A stretch of 42,315 nt of DNA, taken from NCBI GenBank assembly GCA_019414445.1, contig DXMA01000020.1, positions 1 to 42,315 on the forward strand, given 5' to 3'. The first letter of the stretch is position 1, and each line of letters starts with the position of its first letter. The notes beneath the pieces were generated by a model. That model searched no databases. It was not told where the DNA came from and worked only from the letters and a program-made list of their open reading frames with translations. Position numbers and translations under genes: made by a program. Of the stretch, positions 22,617 to 31,106 are shown in pieces. Source of the DNA: Collinsella sp. (GTDB lineage: Bacteria > Actinomycetota > Coriobacteriia > Coriobacteriales > Coriobacteriaceae).

Positions 22617-22738
22617 CGCTAGCGTATGCAGGTGGCGGCGCGTGCGAGGTACTGCATATCGCGTACAATGGTTCGGATCGTATCGTTCGGGCAGGTTATC
22701 CGATATGCCTGATCGCCCTTCCATTCGAAAGGACTTCC

Positions 22739-24073
22739 ATGTCCCAGTCTTCGACGCCCGCCGTCACCGATGCCATCTACGATGCATCGTCGCTCGGCCG
22801 CCCGCGCATGTTTGTGTTGGGTTTGCAACACATGTTTGCGATGTTCGGAGCCACGGTGCTCGTGCCCGTGCTCACCGGCCTTTCCGTTTCGGCGACGCTT
22901 CTGTTCGCCGGCATCGGCACGCTGCTGTTTCATTTTCTATCGCGCGGTAAGGTGCCCGCGTTCCTGGGCTCCTCGTTTGCCTTTATCGCGGGTTATGCCG
23001 CCATTGCGCCCAACGGCGAGGCTGAGCTTTTGCCCTACGCTTGCCTGGGCGTAGCTTGTGCCGGCCTGCTCTATCCGGTGCTTGCGGCCCTGTTCCGCGC
23101 CTTTGGCGCCAAGCGTGTCATGCGTTTCTTCCCGCCGGTGGTGACTGGCCCCATCGTCATTTCCATCGGCTTGATCCTGGCAAGCTCTGCCATTGCTAAC
23201 TGCCAGACCAGCTGGTTTGTTGCTGCTATTGCCGTTGCCGTGATCATCATCTGCAACATTTGGGGCCGCGGCATGGTCAAGATCGTGCCGATTCTGCTGG
23301 GCGTTGTGGTGAGCTATGCCGTTGCGGCCGCGCTGGGCGAGGTCGACTTCTCTGGCGTCGCAGCCGCCCCCTGGGTTGGCTTGCCCGTCGTGTGGGACAA
23401 CACCGTGTTTGCGCTCTTTGGACCGCAGTTCGATAGCAGTCTTGCCACGACGGCCATTATCACCATCATGCCACTGGCCTTTGCGACCATGATTGAGCAC
23501 ATTGGCGATATCTCCGCCATCGGATCGACTTGTGAGCGCAACTACATTGCCGATCCCGGCCTGCACCGTACCCTGCTCGGCGATGGCCTGGCGACCATCT
23601 TGGCATCGCTCTTTGGCGCTCCTGCCAATACGACGTATGGCGAGAACACCGGCGTGCTTGCCTTGACGCGTGTGTTCGACCCGCGTGTGATTCGCATTGC
23701 CGCCTGCTGCGCCATTGTGCTTTCGTTCTGCCCCAAGTTTGCTGCGGTGATTGCCGCCATGCCGGCATGCGTTATCGGCGGTGTGTCGCTCGTGCTCTAC
23801 GGCATGATCAGCGCCGTTGGTGTACGTAACCTCATCGAGAACCAGGTTGATTTCCAGAACAACCGCAACGTGCTGGTGGCGGCTCTGGTGCTCGTGCTTT
23901 CGCTCGGCATTGCCTACAGTACCGCCGGTGCCATCGTGCTGGAGCTGGGCGGCGTGACGATTTCGCTTTCGGGCCTTGCCGTGGGCTCGCTGGTGGGCAT
24001 TGTGCTCAACGCCATCCTGCCCGGTAACGACTTTGAGTTCGATACTTCCGAGCTTGAGGAGACTGCTGAATAG
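22739..24073 (+). CDS. uraA: Uracil permease (NCS2 family)
   Basis: A 444-residue polytopic membrane protein with about 14 hydrophobic segments. Signatures include GLQHMFAMFGATVLVPVLTGL (N-terminal NCS2 motif), ATMIEHIGDISAIGS (the substrate-site glutamate in the MIEHIGD motif), GAPANTTYGENTGVLALT, and the GGVSLVLYGMISAVG region. It is close to UraA, a proton-uracil symporter. The ATG at 22739 follows GAAAGGA. The 122-bp leader holds a -10 like TACAAT (22664-22669) and a TATGCAG/CTGCATA inverted repeat (22625-22658) that might be an operator. No PyrR-type attenuator was recognised. It ends at a strong bidirectional terminator. Confidence 0.9.
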   Translation: MSQSSTPAVTDAIYDASSLGRPRMFVLGLQHMFAMFGATVLVPVLTGLSVSATLLFAGIGTLLFHFLSRGKVPAFLGSSFAFIAGYAAIAPNGEAELLPYACLGVACAGLLYPVLAALFRAFGAKRVMRFFPPVVTGPIVISIGLILASSAIANCQTSWFVAAIAVAVIIICNIWGRGMVKIVPILLGVVVSYAVAAALGEVDFSGVAAAPWVGLPVVWDNTVFALFGPQFDSSLATTAIITIMPLAFATMIEHIGDISAIGSTCERNYIADPGLHRTLLGDGLATILASLFGAPANTTYGENTGVLALTRVFDPRVIRIAACCAIVLSFCPKFAAVIAAMPACVIGGVSLVLYGMISAVGVRNLIENQVDFQNNRNVLVAALVLVLSLGIAYSTAGAIVLELGGVTISLSGLAVGSLVGIVLNAILPGNDFEFDTSELEETAE

Positions 24074-24090
24074 CAGCTGCGTTCAGCCAA

Positions 24091-24138
24091 ATTAAAAATG
24101 GCGTCCATGCGTATGTACGCGTGGATGCCATTTTTAAT
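24091..24138. terminator. Bidirectional terminator
   Basis: A 17-bp stem with one G-T mismatch (ATTAAAAATGGCGTCCA at 24091-24107 and TGGATGCCATTTTTAAT at 24122-24138) ends the uraA transcript on the plus strand and the esterase transcript on the minus strand. It overlaps the esterase stop codon. Confidence 0.85.
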
Positions 24139-24799
24139 GCGTCAGTATCCAGTGGATGCCGCGTGCCATGCGCAGGTCAGTTTGGGTAAAGTGATTGCCG
24201 GGGTTGAGCTCCAGCGTTGTTGGAATGTCACGCTCGATAAACAGCTCTTCCATCGCGCGCGTATCGTCGAGTACGTGCCGCATCATGCGGTTGGGCGTCT
24301 TGGTTTCCTTTTTGCCGAGTGACAGATAGACGGCGTCGGGCGTAGCTGTCATCGTGCGCTCGCGCGCGTAGTCGATAAAGCCGGGGAACCACAGCGACCC
24401 CGATGCACTCGCCGCGCGCTCAAAGACATCTGTTTGCCAAAGTGCCCACAGTGCAAAAAGACCCGCCAACGAGTAGCCGGCAACGCCGCGCCAGGTGGGC
24501 GGTTGCGGGAGCGATGATTCGGCCTCTGGGATTATCTGCTTCAACAACTCGTCAAGAAAACCAGCGGCCTGTCCACCAAAGGGCTCGGCATCGCGCACGG
24601 TACCGTCGCATACCCAGGGGCTCAGCTCGCGATTCCAGTTGAGGCTGCCAATGCCGACAAGCGTGAAGGGCGGGCAGTTGAGCTCTCGGCAGCGTTCATA
24701 AACCTCCGTGCCGTCGCCCATGACCACGGGAAGATAGATGACTGGTGCGCTTTCGGCATGCTGTGCATGAACGGTTATCTGCTTTTGATGCGCTTCCAT
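24134..24799 (-). CDS. Alpha/beta hydrolase, esterase of the Fes/IroE type
   Basis: A 221-residue alpha/beta hydrolase. The nucleophile elbow is GYSLAGLFALWALW (G-x-S-x-G), the region FTLVGIGSLNWNRELSPW is an early strand-loop, and GNHF near the end provides the catalytic His. The Asp or Glu is less clear. The family resembles IroE/Fes-like and YbbA-like esterases, which include siderophore hydrolases, but no iron-uptake genes are nearby. No signal peptide is seen. The ATG at 24799 has GAGAGAAG eight bases upstream; an earlier in-frame start adds a basic tail without SD. It converges on uraA through a shared terminator. Confidence 0.75.
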   Translation of the reverse strand: MEAHQKQITVHAQHAESAPVIYLPVVMGDGTEVYERCRELNCPPFTLVGIGSLNWNRELSPWVCDGTVRDAEPFGGQAAGFLDELLKQIIPEAESSLPQPPTWRGVAGYSLAGLFALWALWQTDVFERAASASGSLWFPGFIDYARERTMTATPDAVYLSLGKKETKTPNRMMRHVLDDTRAMEELFIERDIPTTLELNPGNHFTQTDLRMARGIHWILTH

Positions 24800-24913
24800 G
24801 ACGGGCTTCTCTCGGCGTTGTGATATCGACGGCCCCCATTGTCGCACGCCGGCTCATGCAGGTTGGGCTAGACCAAAGACAATCTCGTGCATACCCTGCG
24901 GACGCATATGGAA

Positions 24914-24949
24914 AACGCCACCGCCGGAGGGGAGCTCGGCGGTGGCGTT
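24914..24949 (-). terminator. Terminator downstream of surface protein 1
   Basis: A perfect 12-bp stem (AACGCCACCGCC at 24914-24925, GGCGGTGGCGTT at 24938-24949) is followed on the minus strand by TTTTCC. It ends the transcript of the gene at 25007-26797. Confidence 0.85.
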
Positions 24950-25006
24950 GTTAAACGGTGCTGGGACTCGGGGCCTTCGCGGGAGCTGCCATGTGCGCAG
25001 AGGCGT

Positions 25007-26797
25007 CTAAGAGCGCTTGCGGCTCGCCATGGTGCCTGCGGCGATAGCGGCTGTTCCCGCAAGGACGGTTGCCACGATGGCCGCACCCGAGGTGTCGCCG
25101 GTTGCCGCGAGCACGCCGGTAGTCTTGGCTTTCGTGATTGAAGCCGCAACGGCCTTGGTCGGCTTTGAGCACTCAGGCTTGGGGTTCTGCTTGGACTCCG
25201 CGGGCTTGCTTTCTGCGGGCTTGGTCTCGTCGGGCTTGGGGTCTTCCGGCTTGGCTACCTCGGGAGGTGCGATGACCATGCTCTTGGCGACAGCTTCGTT
25301 ATAGGGGGAGTCGATCACAGCGTCGCCCGTGCCGATGGCTTGGCCTGCCTCGTAGATGCCGTCACGGAGCTTGCGATAGTCAATGACCTTGCCGCCTTCG
25401 GGCGTCTGGATGGCGGCGTTCTCAATCTTGATGGTGCCGATTGTCTTGCCGTCAGCGCTCATGGCACGGGCAAAGATTGCCGCTGTATCTCCTTCGGCCG
25501 TTACCTTGCTGCGGATGATCGAGATGACTGCGGGTGTGACGCCCTCGCTGGTCTGGACGATGATGCCGATGTTCTCGCCTTGGGGCTCGGGGCTCGTCTC
25601 ACCATCTTGGTTTTCGCTGTAGGGGATGGGGCCGTCGCCGTTCTCGACATAGCGGGCTATGGCCTTGACAACGGAGTCGCTGATGTAGATGTGGCCACCC
25701 TCCTCGTTGGGTCGATCGTTTCTGGTGGAGAATGCAGCCGAAACCTCGCCTTCCGCAAACGCGTCCACGGTGGAGCCGTTCTTGACGACGATATCGTCTT
25801 GGTAGGTGAAGAGGGCAATGGCGTCACCGTATCTGCCTTTACTTGCGCGGACTGTCACGTTTGCATGATCGAGTGTGATGCCCTTGTGGGCATAGACGCC
25901 ATATTCAACACCGTTTGCGTTGAGGGAGGCGTTTGTGGCTGCGAGGCTGCCCTTGGCCTCGACGGCGGCGTCTTTCTCGGAGCTCGCCTTGACCTGGCTG
26001 CCGTCCGAGATATTGATGTTGCCGCCGCTCCAAATGGCCTCACCATCGGCTGAGCTTGCCTCGACTGTGCCGCCACCCTTGATGGTGAGGTTCTTGTCGG
26101 TTCCGATACCCTTGTCCTTGGTAGCCCTGGCGGTGACGGCCCCGCTGTCGTCAATCGTGATATTGCCGTTTGCCCTGATGCCATCCGATACGCCCGTGGC
26201 GTTGACGTTGCCCGAACCTTTGATAGCGAGATCGCCCTCGGCGTCGATGGCATCAAACCCAGCGCTCGTGGCGTTGACGGATCCGGCTCCGTCGATGTTG
26301 ATATTACCCGTGGAGAGGATAGCGTCCTCAGTAGATGTCACGCTGAGCGTGCTGCCCGCGTCGCCTTGGATATTGAGCTCGGCGTTCTCATTCTTGCCAT
26401 GAGAAGCCTTGATGCCTTCGATCCAGTCGGCAGTGACGATGTTGTTTCCCGAGTAATTCACGTTGAGCTTGCCTGCGGCCTGGATCTCGCCGCCGTTATA
26501 GTTGTTGAGCTTCAAGTCGTCGGCGCCGTCCCACGACCAGGTGCCGGTCTCGTCGCCCGCCGCAGTGCCGGCGTTGTATTTGGTTTCGCCGACCTTGACC
26601 CATTCCGCCGCGAGCGAGACGCTCGGCATGAGCAGCGAGCTCACCGTGAGCGCGCACACGGCGCCTACGACGAAGCGGCGCGTCACGCGGCGCCAGCTGC
26701 CGTGCGCGAGTCCTATGCGACGGCGAACGTCGGGTTCGGCAACATGGGTTCCGGCGGTAGTGTCATTGCGTTTGGGGGTCGTGAACAAGGCTGCCAT
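25007..26797 (-). CDS. Surface-anchored beta-helix protein, copy 1
   Basis: A 596-residue secreted protein. A long basic n-region (about 35 residues with RRVTRR) leads to a signal core FVVGAVCALTVSSLLMP and probable cleavage after SLAA. The middle is made of roughly 20-residue repeats of the form GNINIDGAGSVNATS...FDAIDAEGD, a right-handed beta-helix as in the Cthe_2159/carbohydrate-binding family. A Lys/Pro/Glu-rich wall-spanning stretch follows. It ends in a sorting-signal layout: LAATG, a hydrophobic helix, and RKRS. The ATG at 26797 follows GGGAG. It is the tandem paralogue of the gene at 27069-28841. No sortase is in the window. It may bind polysaccharide or host glycans; this is inferred from the family. 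Confidence 0.8.
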   Translation of the reverse strand: MAALFTTPKRNDTTAGTHVAEPDVRRRIGLAHGSWRRVTRRFVVGAVCALTVSSLLMPSVSLAAEWVKVGETKYNAGTAAGDETGTWSWDGADDLKLNNYNGGEIQAAGKLNVNYSGNNIVTADWIEGIKASHGKNENAELNIQGDAGSTLSVTSTEDAILSTGNINIDGAGSVNATSAGFDAIDAEGDLAIKGSGNVNATGVSDGIRANGNITIDDSGAVTARATKDKGIGTDKNLTIKGGGTVEASSADGEAIWSGGNINISDGSQVKASSEKDAAVEAKGSLAATNASLNANGVEYGVYAHKGITLDHANVTVRASKGRYGDAIALFTYQDDIVVKNGSTVDAFAEGEVSAAFSTRNDRPNEEGGHIYISDSVVKAIARYVENGDGPIPYSENQDGETSPEPQGENIGIIVQTSEGVTPAVISIIRSKVTAEGDTAAIFARAMSADGKTIGTIKIENAAIQTPEGGKVIDYRKLRDGIYEAGQAIGTGDAVIDSPYNEAVAKSMVIAPPEVAKPEDPKPDETKPAESKPAESKQNPKPECSKPTKAVAASITKAKTTGVLAATGDTSGAAIVATVLAGTAAIAAGTMASRKRS

Positions 26798-26942
26798 GGT
26801 TGCTCCCGTTCTCATAGGGCCTATACGGCTAGGTTCAGCGTATCTGCTGGATGTTGCCGGCGGTAGTGCCGTTTGGAGGGCAAAATGGCCAAAATGGGGG
26901 AGAAATAGGCCGCACGCCGGCGCAGGGACCGACGCTAAAAGA

Positions 26943-26975
26943 AAAGCGCGGGGCCGCATGGCGACTCCGCGCTTT
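26943..26975 (-). terminator. Hairpin duplicated with the surface gene, copy 1
   Basis: AAAGCGCGG (26943-26951) and CCGCGCTTT (26967-26975) form a stem that matches the hairpin at 28985-29025 in position relative to the downstream surface gene. It is part of the duplicated unit and probably ends transcription from upstream. Confidence 0.7.
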
Positions 26976-27000
26976 ATTGTTCAGCTTTTGCAGCCTTGCC

Positions 27001-27047
27001 CTTACGCTACGAAGAAGTAGACGGGGAAGGCAAGGGCTGCGATCCAC
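27001..27047 (-). pseudogene. Relic of the purine permease 3' end
   Basis: This 47-bp stretch matches 29048-29094, the 3' end of the NCS2 permease gene, with three mismatches. On the minus strand it still reads WIAALAFPVYFFVA and a stop, against WIAALAFLVYFFVA in the intact permease. It is not a gene. It marks the edge of the tandem duplication that produced the two surface-protein genes. Confidence 0.9.
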
Positions 27048-27068
27048 CCGTCCTGTGCGAAAAAGTGT

Positions 27069-28841
27069 TTACGAACGTTTGCGACTCGCCAGGGCGCCTG
27101 CGGCGATGGCGGCTGTTCCCGCAAGGGCGGCTGCCACGATGGCTGCGTTCGAGGTGTCGCCGGTTGCCGCGAGCTTGCCGACGGTCTTGGCTCCCTTGGC
27201 TGCAACTGCAACGGTCTTGGTTGTCTTCGTGCCCTCGGACTTGGAACCCTCGGGCTTGGTCTTGCCGTGCTTTTCCTCGGGCTTGGTCTCCTCGGGAGGC
27301 ACGATGACCGTGCTCTTGGCGACAGCGGCGTCATAGGGGGAGTCAATCGTGGCATCGCCCGTGCCAATGGTCTGCCCCGCCTCGTAGACGATGCCGTCGC
27401 TGAGCTCTTCCTTGTTGCGATAGTCAATGACTTTGCCGCCTGCAGGCGTCTGGATGATGGCGTCCTTGATTTCGATGGTGCCGATCGCCTTGCCGTCCGC
27501 GCTCATGGCAAGGGCGAAGATAGCCGCCGTGTCTCCCTCGGCCGTGACCTTGCTGCGGACGATCGAGATGGTCGCGGGCGTGATGCCCTTCTCGGTCTGC
27601 GCGAAGATGCCGATGTTCAGGCCCTCGGACTCAGGGATGATTTCGTCGTTTTGGTCTCCACTGTAGTGGTCGGGGCCGTCGCCGCCGGTCTCGGCATAGC
27701 GGGCTATGGCCTTGACAACGGAGTCGCTGATGTAGATATGGCCACCCGCTTCGTCGGAGTAGAAATTACTGGTGGAGATTGCAACCGAGAACCTGCCTTC
27801 TGCGAGCGCATCCACAGTCGAGCCGTTCTTGATGACGATGTTGTCCTCATCGGTGAAGAGTGCGCTGGCTTCCCCGCCATCTGAGCTTGCGCGGACCGTC
27901 ACGGTCGCGCCATCGAGCGTGATGCCCTTGTAGACATAGATGCCATACCCAACGCCACTTGCGTTGAGGGAAGCGTTCGTGACCGTGAGGCTGTTTTTAC
28001 CGTCGATGGCGGCGTCTTCCTCGGAGCTTGCCTTGACCTGGCTGCCACCCGAGATCTCGATGTTGCCGTCGGCCCAAATCGCATTGTTTTTGATAGAGCT
28101 TGCCTCTACCTTGCCGCCGCCCTTTATGATGAGGTTCTCGTTAGCATCGATACCCTGATCCTCGGTGGCCTTGGCGGTGACGGTTCCGCTGTTGTCGATC
28201 GTGATGTTGCCGTCGGCCCTGATGCCATCCGAATCGCCCGTGGCGTTAACGTTTCCCGAGCCCTTGATGGTGACATCGCCCCCGGCATCGATGGCATCGT
28301 GCTCGGTGCTCGTGGCGTTGACAGTGCCAGCGCCGTCGATGTTGATGTTGCCGACGGAAGTGATGGCGTCACGAGAAGATGTCACGTTGAGCGTGCTGGA
28401 CGCGTCGCCCTGAATATTAAGCTCGGCGTTCTCGTTCGCGCCATCCTTAACCTTGATGCCGCGGCCGTTGTCGTTAGTGACGGTGTTGTTGCCCTCGTAG
28501 CTCACGTTGAGCTTGCCCGCTGCCTCGATCGCGCCGCCGTTATAGCCGTTGAGCTTCATGTCGTCGGCGCCGTCCCAGCTCCAGGTGCCGGCGGCGTCGC
28601 CCGCCGCGGTGCCGGCGTTGTATTGGGTGCCGCCGACGTCCACCCACTCGGCCGCGAGCGAGACGCTCGGCATGAGCAGCGAACTTACCGTGAGCGCGCA
28701 TACGGCGCCTACAACGATGCGGCGTGTCACGCGGCGCCAGCTGCCGTGTGCGAGCAGCGTGCGACGGCGCACGTCGGGCTCGACAAAATGGGCTCCAGAG
28801 GTTTTGTCATTGCGCTTGGGGGTCGTGAACAAGGCGGCCAT
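27069..28841 (-). CDS. Surface-anchored beta-helix protein, copy 2
   Basis: A 590-residue paralogue of the protein at 25007-26797. It has the same order: long basic n-region, signal core VVGAVCALTVSSLLMP, AEWVDVGG mature start, beta-helix repeats (GNINIDGAGTVNATSTEH and others), Lys/Glu/Pro stretch, LAATG and a hydrophobic tail ending RKRS. Differences cluster in the loops between repeats and in the wall-spanning stretch (EETKPEEKHGKTKPEGSK here), while the signal region and sorting signal are nearly identical. The ATG at 28841 follows GGGAG. Only 21 bp separate its stop from the relic at 27001-27047, so it has lost or lacks its own terminator. Regulation is probably shared with copy 1 through duplicated leaders. 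Confidence 0.8.
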   Translation of the reverse strand: MAALFTTPKRNDKTSGAHFVEPDVRRRTLLAHGSWRRVTRRIVVGAVCALTVSSLLMPSVSLAAEWVDVGGTQYNAGTAAGDAAGTWSWDGADDMKLNGYNGGAIEAAGKLNVSYEGNNTVTNDNGRGIKVKDGANENAELNIQGDASSTLNVTSSRDAITSVGNINIDGAGTVNATSTEHDAIDAGGDVTIKGSGNVNATGDSDGIRADGNITIDNSGTVTAKATEDQGIDANENLIIKGGGKVEASSIKNNAIWADGNIEISGGSQVKASSEEDAAIDGKNSLTVTNASLNASGVGYGIYVYKGITLDGATVTVRASSDGGEASALFTDEDNIVIKNGSTVDALAEGRFSVAISTSNFYSDEAGGHIYISDSVVKAIARYAETGGDGPDHYSGDQNDEIIPESEGLNIGIFAQTEKGITPATISIVRSKVTAEGDTAAIFALAMSADGKAIGTIEIKDAIIQTPAGGKVIDYRNKEELSDGIVYEAGQTIGTGDATIDSPYDAAVAKSTVIVPPEETKPEEKHGKTKPEGSKSEGTKTTKTVAVAAKGAKTVGKLAATGDTSNAAIVAAALAGTAAIAAGALASRKRS

Positions 28842-28984
28842 GGTTACTCCCATCCTCATAGGGCCTATGCGATTACGCCCAGCATATCTGCAGGATGTAG
28901 CCGGCGGTAGTGCCGTTTGGAGAGCAAAACGTCCAAAACTTGCGAAGCAATACATCGCGCGTCCGTGTGGCGCCTGGCTTTAAA

Positions 28985-29025
28985 AGCAAAGCGCGGAGCC
29001 GCTCGATGCGACTCCGCGCTTTGCT
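28985..29025 (-). terminator. Terminator after purine permease, duplicated unit
   Basis: A perfect 14-bp stem, AGCAAAGCGCGGAG (28985-28998) and CTCCGCGCTTTGCT (29012-29025), is just downstream of the permease stop on the minus strand. A diverged copy is at 26943-26975. Confidence 0.85.
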
Positions 29026-29048
29026 GTTTGGTATTGCGAATCTTGCGC

Positions 29049-30362
29049 CTACGCTACAAAGAAGTAGACGAGGAAGGCAAGGGCTGCGATCCACATGAGC
29101 GGCTTGATCTTGGATGCCTCGCCCTTAAAGAGCGCGACGACCACGTAGGCGATAAAGCCCAGACCAATGCCGGCAGAGATGGAGTAGGTGAAGGGCACGC
29201 CGGCGACAATCATGAACGCCGGGAAGCCCTGCGACACGTCGGACCAGTCGATCTCGGAGGCCTCGCTCATCATGAGGTAGCCGACGTAGACCAGAGCACC
29301 GCAGGTGGCGGCGCTGGAAACGATGGTGACGATGGGGGAGAAGAACGCGGCGAGAATGAACAGCACGCCGGTGGTGACGGAGGTGAGGCCCGTGCGGCCA
29401 CCGTCGGCAGCGCCAGAGGTGGACTCGACGAAGGTGGTGATGGAGGAGACGCCCATAAAGCCACCGGCAGCAGCGGCCACGGAGTCGACGACCAGGATGG
29501 GACGGATGTCCTCGACATTGCCGTCCTCGGTCAAGAACTCGCCCTGCTTGGCGACGGCCATCGCGGTGCCCATGGTGTCGAAGAAGTCGCTCATGAGCAG
29601 CGAGAAGGCAACGACGAGCAGCATCGGGTCGGTCAGGACCTTCACGATGGCAAGGTTGCCGTCGGCAGTGCTGGCAAACGGGGCGCCGAAGGTCGAGAAG
29701 TCGAGCGGTGCGATGAGGCCCTCGGGCGCATGGGTGACGCCCAGCGGGATTCCGGCGATAACGGCGACGATGATGCCGATGAGCAGCGAGCCCGGCACGT
29801 TGCGGGAAGCCAGGGCAACCGTCACGACGATGGAGATGATGCCGACGATAAAGGTGGGGGAGGCGATGTCGCCCAGGCCGACGAGCGTACCGGCGCCAGC
29901 GGTGATGATGCCGGCGTCGCACAGGCCGATCATGGCGATAAACAGGCCCAGACCCACCGAGATGGCGTGGCGCAGGACCACGGGGATGGCGTCCATGATG
30001 GCCTCGCGCAGGCCGCAAAGGACGAGCAGCAAGATGACGATACCCTCGAGGAAGATAACGCTCATGGCGACGTGCCAGTCACCGCCGCACATGGTGGTGG
30101 TGATGCCCGCGATCATGGCGTTGATGCCCAGGCCTGAAGCGCAGGCGAGCGGGCGGTTTGCGAAGATGCCCATGCAGATGGTCATGATGCCGGCGCCCAG
30201 GCAGGTGGCGCAGGCGAGCGCTCCCGCATCAATGCCAGCGCCCGAGAGCACTGCGGGGTTGACGGCGATGATGTAGGCCATCGCCAGGAATGTTGTCAGT
30301 CCAGCGCGAAGTTCGGTCCCGATTGTGGACTTGCGCTCACTGACGTGAAAAAGTTCGTCCAT
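29049..30362 (-). CDS. NCS2-family purine permease (AzgA/GhxP type)
   Basis: A 437-residue polytopic protein with about 13 hydrophobic helices. The AzgA-type signature is visible: FLAMAYIIAVNPAVLSGAG (N-terminal), GLGINAMIAG, FSLLMSDFFDTMGT (with the conserved Asp-Phe pair), SSITTFVESTSGAADGGRTG and FIAYVVVALFKGEASKI. This subgroup carries adenine, guanine or hypoxanthine rather than uracil. The ATG at 30362 follows GGAAAGGG. The leader has a short CGGCC/GGCCG hairpin but no purine riboswitch core was found. Its 3' end and terminator are the donor of the duplicated unit with the surface genes. Confidence 0.9.
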   Translation of the reverse strand: MDELFHVSERKSTIGTELRAGLTTFLAMAYIIAVNPAVLSGAGIDAGALACATCLGAGIMTICMGIFANRPLACASGLGINAMIAGITTTMCGGDWHVAMSVIFLEGIVILLLVLCGLREAIMDAIPVVLRHAISVGLGLFIAMIGLCDAGIITAGAGTLVGLGDIASPTFIVGIISIVVTVALASRNVPGSLLIGIIVAVIAGIPLGVTHAPEGLIAPLDFSTFGAPFASTADGNLAIVKVLTDPMLLVVAFSLLMSDFFDTMGTAMAVAKQGEFLTEDGNVEDIRPILVVDSVAAAAGGFMGVSSITTFVESTSGAADGGRTGLTSVTTGVLFILAAFFSPIVTIVSSAATCGALVYVGYLMMSEASEIDWSDVSQGFPAFMIVAGVPFTYSISAGIGLGFIAYVVVALFKGEASKIKPLMWIAALAFLVYFFVA

Positions 30363-30555
30363 GCATACCCTTTCCTTGTTCGGCCCCGAGTTTAGGCCGA
30401 TTGACACGAACTCATTTACTATATCGCCTTTACAACCTTGCTGTTCCTCGCATGTTGATGTTCGGCGCTTTGTAACAGACGGACGGTATTTATCGCATGA
30501 AAATGTGTGGGTACCGTATACTTAAGCGGTTACAACGACCCCTATGGAGGAACGT

Positions 30556-30975
30556 ATGATTAAAGAGCTTTGCCACGACGAGGCTATCCTGTCCCAGCGT
30601 TGCGAGGTTGCGACCGTCGAGGACGAGTCGGTTGCTCAGGACCTGATCGATACCATCAAGTCGCTCGATGATGCCGGCTGCTTGGCCGCCAACCAGATCG
30701 GCGTTACCAAGAAGGTCTGCGTCTACCTGGACGACGCCGGCGAGCCCCACGTGCTCTACAACCCCCGTCTGGTGTTTGGCCTGGGCGCCAGCAAGATGGA
30801 GGAGAGCTGCCTGACGCACGAGGAAGTCACCAAGTCCACGCGCTATATCAAGTGCAAGGTTGCCTTTGACCAGATCGTCGATGGCAAGATGCGCGAGCGC
30901 AAGCAGGACTTTGTGGGCTTCGAGGCGCAGATGGTCCAGCATATGATCGACCACTGTCTTGGAAAGTTGGTCTAA
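30556..30975 (+). CDS. Peptide deformylase-like protein, altered metal motif
   Basis: A 139-residue deformylase-fold protein. Motif 1 is GCLAANQIG (normally GxGLAAxQ, Gln kept), motif 2 is ESCLTHEE (normally EGCLS, metal Cys kept) and motif 3 is QHMIDH, where the catalytic Glu of HExxH is replaced by Met. It keeps both metal-binding His but lacks the general base, so ordinary deformylase activity is doubtful. The ATG at 30556 has GGAGGAACGT directly upstream; a slightly earlier ATG at 30544 would put the SD inside the gene. Two hairpins follow the stop. A second deformylase at 38186-38617 has a different deviation. Confidence 0.85.
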   Translation: MIKELCHDEAILSQRCEVATVEDESVAQDLIDTIKSLDDAGCLAANQIGVTKKVCVYLDDAGEPHVLYNPRLVFGLGASKMEESCLTHEEVTKSTRYIKCKVAFDQIVDGKMRERKQDFVGFEAQMVQHMIDHCLGKLV

Positions 30976-30977
30976 GG

Positions 30978-31043
30978 GGACCAAAGCACCGCACTTCGTC
31001 TCTTTTGGTCCGGGCGTGACATTGTTGTCATGTCCGGGCTTTT
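30978..31043 (+). terminator. Two hairpins after the deformylase-like gene
   Basis: GGACCAAA (30978-30985) pairs with TTTGGTCC (31004-31011). A second stem follows in which a CCGGGCGTGACA segment pairs with TGTCATGTCCGG, ending in TTTTGTG. The second is the likely terminator. Confidence 0.65.
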
Positions 31044-31106
31044 GTGTTTAGCGCCTTTTTGTTTGGTGACAATAACCTTAGCAGGACCGTAAAGCTAGGA
31101 GGCGCT

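Noticed and set aside
30363..30555. Purine riboswitch upstream of the NCS2 permease
   Set aside because: The conserved core segments of the purine aptamer were not found in the leader.
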